Shown: positions 6,378 through 7,864 of the stretch, in pieces | Layout: every line of letters starts with the position of its first letter | How positions within the stretch are numbered: position 1 is the stretch's first letter | Origin: an uncultured bacterium | GTDB taxonomy: Bacteria > Verrucomicrobiota > Lentisphaeria > Victivallales > Victivallaceae | Length of the DNA: 7,864 nt | Reading direction: 5' to 3' | NCBI GenBank assembly: GCA_900551245.1 | Contig: URVC01000096.1 | Location: 1-7,864 of the forward strand | Made by a program: the position numbers and the translations under genes | The notes under the pieces: generated by a model | Told to the model about the DNA's origin: nothing | Databases searched by the model: none | Seen by the model: the letters and a program-made list of their open reading frames with translations, nothing else

Positions 6378-7469
6378 TTATTGGTGACGGGCGGCATCCA
6401 GTGTCTGCCCGGGACATAAACAGCTTTCAAACAGCACATTGCGCGCCGGCGGCCTCGGATTCTTCTGCCGCCAGTGAATCTGCTTGAACACGCTCTCGGC
6501 CAGTTCCAGCAGCGGCGAAGTGAGTGTGGTCGGGCGCGGCCGGTAATAGTTGGCCTCCAGCCGGTCGCCGACACAGACGACGGAGACCTCCTCCGGCACT
6601 TTCAGCCCGAGGTCGGTCAACGCGGAGTAAACGCCCCAGTAAAACGGCAGCGGACAGACGATCACGGTATAGTCCGGCTTCGCGCCGAGCCGCAGCAGCT
6701 TCCGGTGGATCGCCTCGAACGGCTGCCCGAATGACGGCACCTCCACCAACAGCGTGGTATCGTCGAATGCGACATCCGGGTAATGGTTGCGGAAACATTC
6801 GCCGATCCCGTTGTCCGACAGACTCAGAAACCGTTTGCCGCCGTTGCAGCGTTCGAACTGTTCGACCTGCAGAATATGGCGATGGCCAAGCTCATACAGC
6901 CGGGCGCAGAGCTTTTCCGCCTCGCCGCTGAAGTGCGGCGCAACCGAATCGAACCCGAATTGCGTCGCATTGCCGCCGCTGACGATCACGGTTTTCTCCC
7001 GGCAGCGGAACTTTTCCGCCAGATCGGGAGGCAGATTGTTCAGATCCTCGATCGCCTTAGTGACCAGCGCGTCGCTGCTCTGGTAAAGCTCAGCGATCGT
7101 GCGATCGCGCCAGGAGCCGGCGAACACGAATTTCGGGGTCCAGTTTTCGCGCCGCGCAACGGCGCTCAGGTGCATGATGAAATCAATATTCTCCGGGGCG
7201 CCCCACGCCGGAATTACCACTCCGATCTGCCGGGGCAGTTTGTTTTCGGAAATCGTACTGCAGACGAAAGTTCCGATTCCGGCGACCCGTTGCAGGCAGC
7301 CTTCCGCAACCAGCAGATCGACCGCTTTGCGCAACGTCATATAGCTGACCCCGGCCCGCTCGGCCATCTCCCGCTCGGGCGGCAACGCGGTTCCACGCGA
7401 ATAGTTGCCCAAAATGATTTCCTCATGAATGAAGTTGCGCGTCTCCGCGACCTTACTGCCGTATCCCAT
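6378..7469 (-). CDS. GntR-type transcription regulator with LacI-like sensor domain
   Basis: The protein has 363 residues. Residues 1-70 form a GntR winged helix-turn-helix: LPPEREMAERAGVSYMTLRK gives the conserved acid-rich helix and recognition helix, and VAGIGTFV forms the wing. Residues about 80-350 resemble a periplasmic-binding-protein/LacI sensor, opening with QIGVVIPAW and containing ARLYELGHRHIL, PEEVSVVCVGD and RPRPTTL, the usual order in sugar-responsive repressors such as the AraR type. The start ATG 7469-7467 has an AGGAGG Shine-Dalgarno at 7479-7474, only 4 bases from the ATG. A full-consensus promoter lies 38 bp or more upstream. As first gene of the four-gene run, it most likely represses its own operon until a small sugar binds. 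Effector and regulation sign are inferred. Confidence 0.88.
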   Translation of the reverse strand: MGYGSKVAETRNFIHEEIILGNYSRGTALPPEREMAERAGVSYMTLRKAVDLLVAEGCLQRVAGIGTFVCSTISENKLPRQIGVVIPAWGAPENIDFIMHLSAVARRENWTPKFVFAGSWRDRTIAELYQSSDALVTKAIEDLNNLPPDLAEKFRCREKTVIVSGGNATQFGFDSVAPHFSGEAEKLCARLYELGHRHILQVEQFERCNGGKRFLSLSDNGIGECFRNHYPDVAFDDTTLLVEVPSFGQPFEAIHRKLLRLGAKPDYTVIVCPLPFYWGVYSALTDLGLKVPEEVSVVCVGDRLEANYYRPRPTTLTSPLLELAESVFKQIHWRQKNPRPPARNVLFESCLCPGQTLDAARHQ

Positions 7470-7506
7470 ATCGCCTCCTGAATGGTAATCTCAAGTTTCT
7501 ATATTA

Positions 7507-7535
7507 ATTATAGCAAAGAGATATGCAAATGTCAA
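7507..7535 (-). promoter_or_regulatory. Consensus sigma-70 promoter of the gntR-GDPD-pseudopilin-hydrolase operon
   Basis: On the minus strand TTGACA (7535-7530) and TATAAT (7512-7507) are separated by exactly 17 bases, and TGC directly precedes the -10 box (extended -10). All twelve core bases match consensus. The predicted start near 7500 leaves a leader of about 30 bases before the regulator ATG. GCAAA occurs three times on the plus strand at 7513, 7525 and 7538, at 12-13 bp steps across the promoter; this may be an accident or a binding-site series. Confidence 0.85.
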
Positions 7536-7576
7536 CAGCAAAATTATTTGTTTTCAATTAAATTATAGCGCAGTGC

Positions 7577-7591
7577 TGTTTTATCAAAACA
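7577..7591. promoter_or_regulatory. Candidate operator palindrome
   Basis: TGTTTTATCAAAACA is a 6+6 base inverted repeat with a 3-base centre, upstream of the operon promoter and between the -10 and -35 regions of a weaker upstream promoter-like site (TATAAT 7567-7562). GntR-type regulators bind short palindromes, so it is a reasonable operator candidate. It lies about 80 bp from the main start site and would not by itself block the consensus promoter. Low certainty. Confidence 0.3.
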
Positions 7592-7636
7592 ACAGACAGC
7601 CTCGCACGGATTCCGACTTTTCCGGGAGATTGGTAC

Positions 7637-7690
7637 AATTTCAGTTACAGTTTGAGGCAGAAATCACCTCAAGGTACATCAATTGAAATT
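7637..7690. repeat. Nested inverted repeats
   Basis: AATTTCA (7637-7643) pairs with TGAAATT (7684-7690), and inside it TTGAGG (7652-7657) pairs with CCTCAA (7667-7672) around a 9-base loop. No T-run follows, so it is not an evident terminator. GGTACA also occurs twice in direct orientation (from 7632 and from 7673). Possibly part of a mobile element end. Confidence 0.3.
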
Positions 7691-7740
7691 TAAACAGGAA
7701 ACAGTCTGAATGGAAGAACTGAGGTAAAATCTCGTTATTG

Positions 7741-7760
7741 TCCCAAATTTTGTGATGGGA
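7741..7760. repeat. Short inverted repeat upstream of the right-edge gene
   Basis: TCCCA (7741-7745) and TGGGA (7756-7760) flank a 10-base AT-rich spacer. It lies just outside the TTGACA of the right-edge promoter, in the zone where the outer end of an insertion sequence would be expected. Five-base arms are common by chance. Confidence 0.2.
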
Positions 7761-7768
7761 AGTGTTGT

Positions 7769-7797
7769 TTGACAGAGGTGCATCTGCCCTTTATTTT
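7769..7797 (+). promoter_or_regulatory. Promoter of the right-edge gene, overlapping its hairpin
   Basis: TTGACA (7769-7774), 17 bases, then TATTTT (7792-7797). The -35 box is perfect and the -10 box moderate. The predicted start, about 7 bases past the -10, is near 7804, in the hairpin loop (7801-7804), so this transcript lacks the left arm that can pair with the ribosome site. Confidence 0.6.
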
Positions 7798-7836
7798 GAG
7801 TTTGCTCAAAATCCAACATAAAGGAAACGCAGATGC
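7780..7836. repeat. Long hairpin covering ribosome site and start codon
   Basis: The left arm 7780-7800 is continuous (21 bases) and pairs in three blocks: GCATCTGC (7780-7787) with GCAGATGC (7829-7836), CCTTTA (7788-7793) with TAAAGG (7819-7824), and TTTTGAG (7794-7800) with CTCAAAA (7805-7811). The loop is TTTG; bulges of 7 (7812-7818) and 4 (7825-7828) bases lie on the right arm only. The right arm includes the Shine-Dalgarno AAGGA (7821-7825, 7820-7824 being partly paired) and the ATG at 7833-7835. The layout fits protection from translation of read-through transcripts. Confidence 0.75.
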
Positions 7837-7864
7837 AGGGTAAAATTAGCATGGACTTGTCGTT
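7833..7864 (+). CDS. 5' end of an unidentified gene, possibly a transposase (cut by window edge)
   Basis: ATG at 7833 follows AAGGA with a 7-base spacing and opens a frame of ten codons, MQGKISMDLS, to the window end. This is too short to recognise a family. The AT-rich flanks, its own promoter and the start-sequestering hairpin resemble transposase genes of insertion sequences such as IS10, IS50 and IS231, hence the suggestion. An ordinary gene with a regulated leader is the alternative. Confidence 0.45.
   Translation, partial: MQGKISMDLS

Larger units (their letters stand above)
7470..7832. other. Intergenic region between the operon and the right-edge gene
   Basis: This is 363 bases of AT-rich DNA without a supportable gene. 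It contains the operon promoter (7507-7535), a second TATAAT on the minus strand (7567-7562) with only poor -35 candidates, a small palindrome (7577-7591), nested inverted repeats at 7637-7690 and 7741-7760, and the promoter and hairpin of the right-edge gene (7769-7836). The composition shift beyond about 7600 suggests that the right part may belong to a mobile element. Confidence 0.6.

Noticed and set aside
6783..7481. A 232-codon plus-strand open frame opposite the regulator
   Set aside because: Shadow of the GntR-type gene, which has a strong ribosome site and promoter on the other strand.
1..7864. tRNA, rRNA, CRISPR array or riboswitch
   Set aside because: No cloverleaf-like sequence, regularly spaced repeats or known riboswitch core was recognised in the noncoding stretches.

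Overview
The window most resembles a chromosomal segment of a Lentisphaerota (Victivallis-like) bacterium. The evidence is a GC-rich coding style, a pseudopilin of the prepilin-signal plus H-X9-DG type with an unusually expanded N-terminus, and its direct linkage to a secreted glycoside hydrolase and a GntR/LacI-type regulator. The taxonomic call rests on gene style only; no rRNA or tRNA is visible.

Layout. (1) Positions 40-821 (minus): a small tetratricopeptide-repeat (TPR) gene of lower GC content, broken by a frameshift near 447-453. (2) About 843-1010 (plus): the AT-rich 5' end of what looks like an IS1380-type insertion sequence, with an imperfect hairpin running up to the transposase start codon. 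It joins in frame to the C-terminal piece of a probable right-handed beta-helix protein that ends at 1311. (3) Positions 1299-7469 (minus): four genes in one direction. In transcription order they are a GntR/LacI-type regulator (7469-6378), a cytoplasmic glycerophosphodiester phosphodiesterase-like protein (6360-5416), a type II/IV pseudopilin (5367-4237) and a 978-residue secreted clan GH-A glycoside hydrolase (4235-1299). Gaps are 17, 48 and 1 bp, so a single operon is likely. (4) Positions 7470-7832: an AT-rich intergenic region with a full-consensus sigma-70 promoter firing into the operon. (5) Positions 7769-7864 (plus): the start of another gene, cut by the window edge. Its promoter, ribosome site and start codon are built into a long hairpin, as in insertion sequences protected against read-through transcription.

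How the genes may work together. The regulator has a DNA-binding head and a sugar-binding-protein-like sensor, so it probably responds to a small sugar and controls its own operon. The hydrolase has a signal peptide, a catalytic barrel and flanking beta-sandwich regions, and would attack a polysaccharide or glycoconjugate outside the cytoplasm. The pseudopilin immediately upstream may be a dedicated surface or secretion partner, and the phosphodiesterase would act in the cytoplasm on an imported phosphodiester. These links are inferred from operon context. The substrate cannot be read from the sequence.

The most unusual points are the pseudopilin with two prepilin-like motifs 351 bp apart in one frame, the hairpin-locked gene start at the right edge, and the in-frame fusion of a transposase start to a beta-helix remnant.
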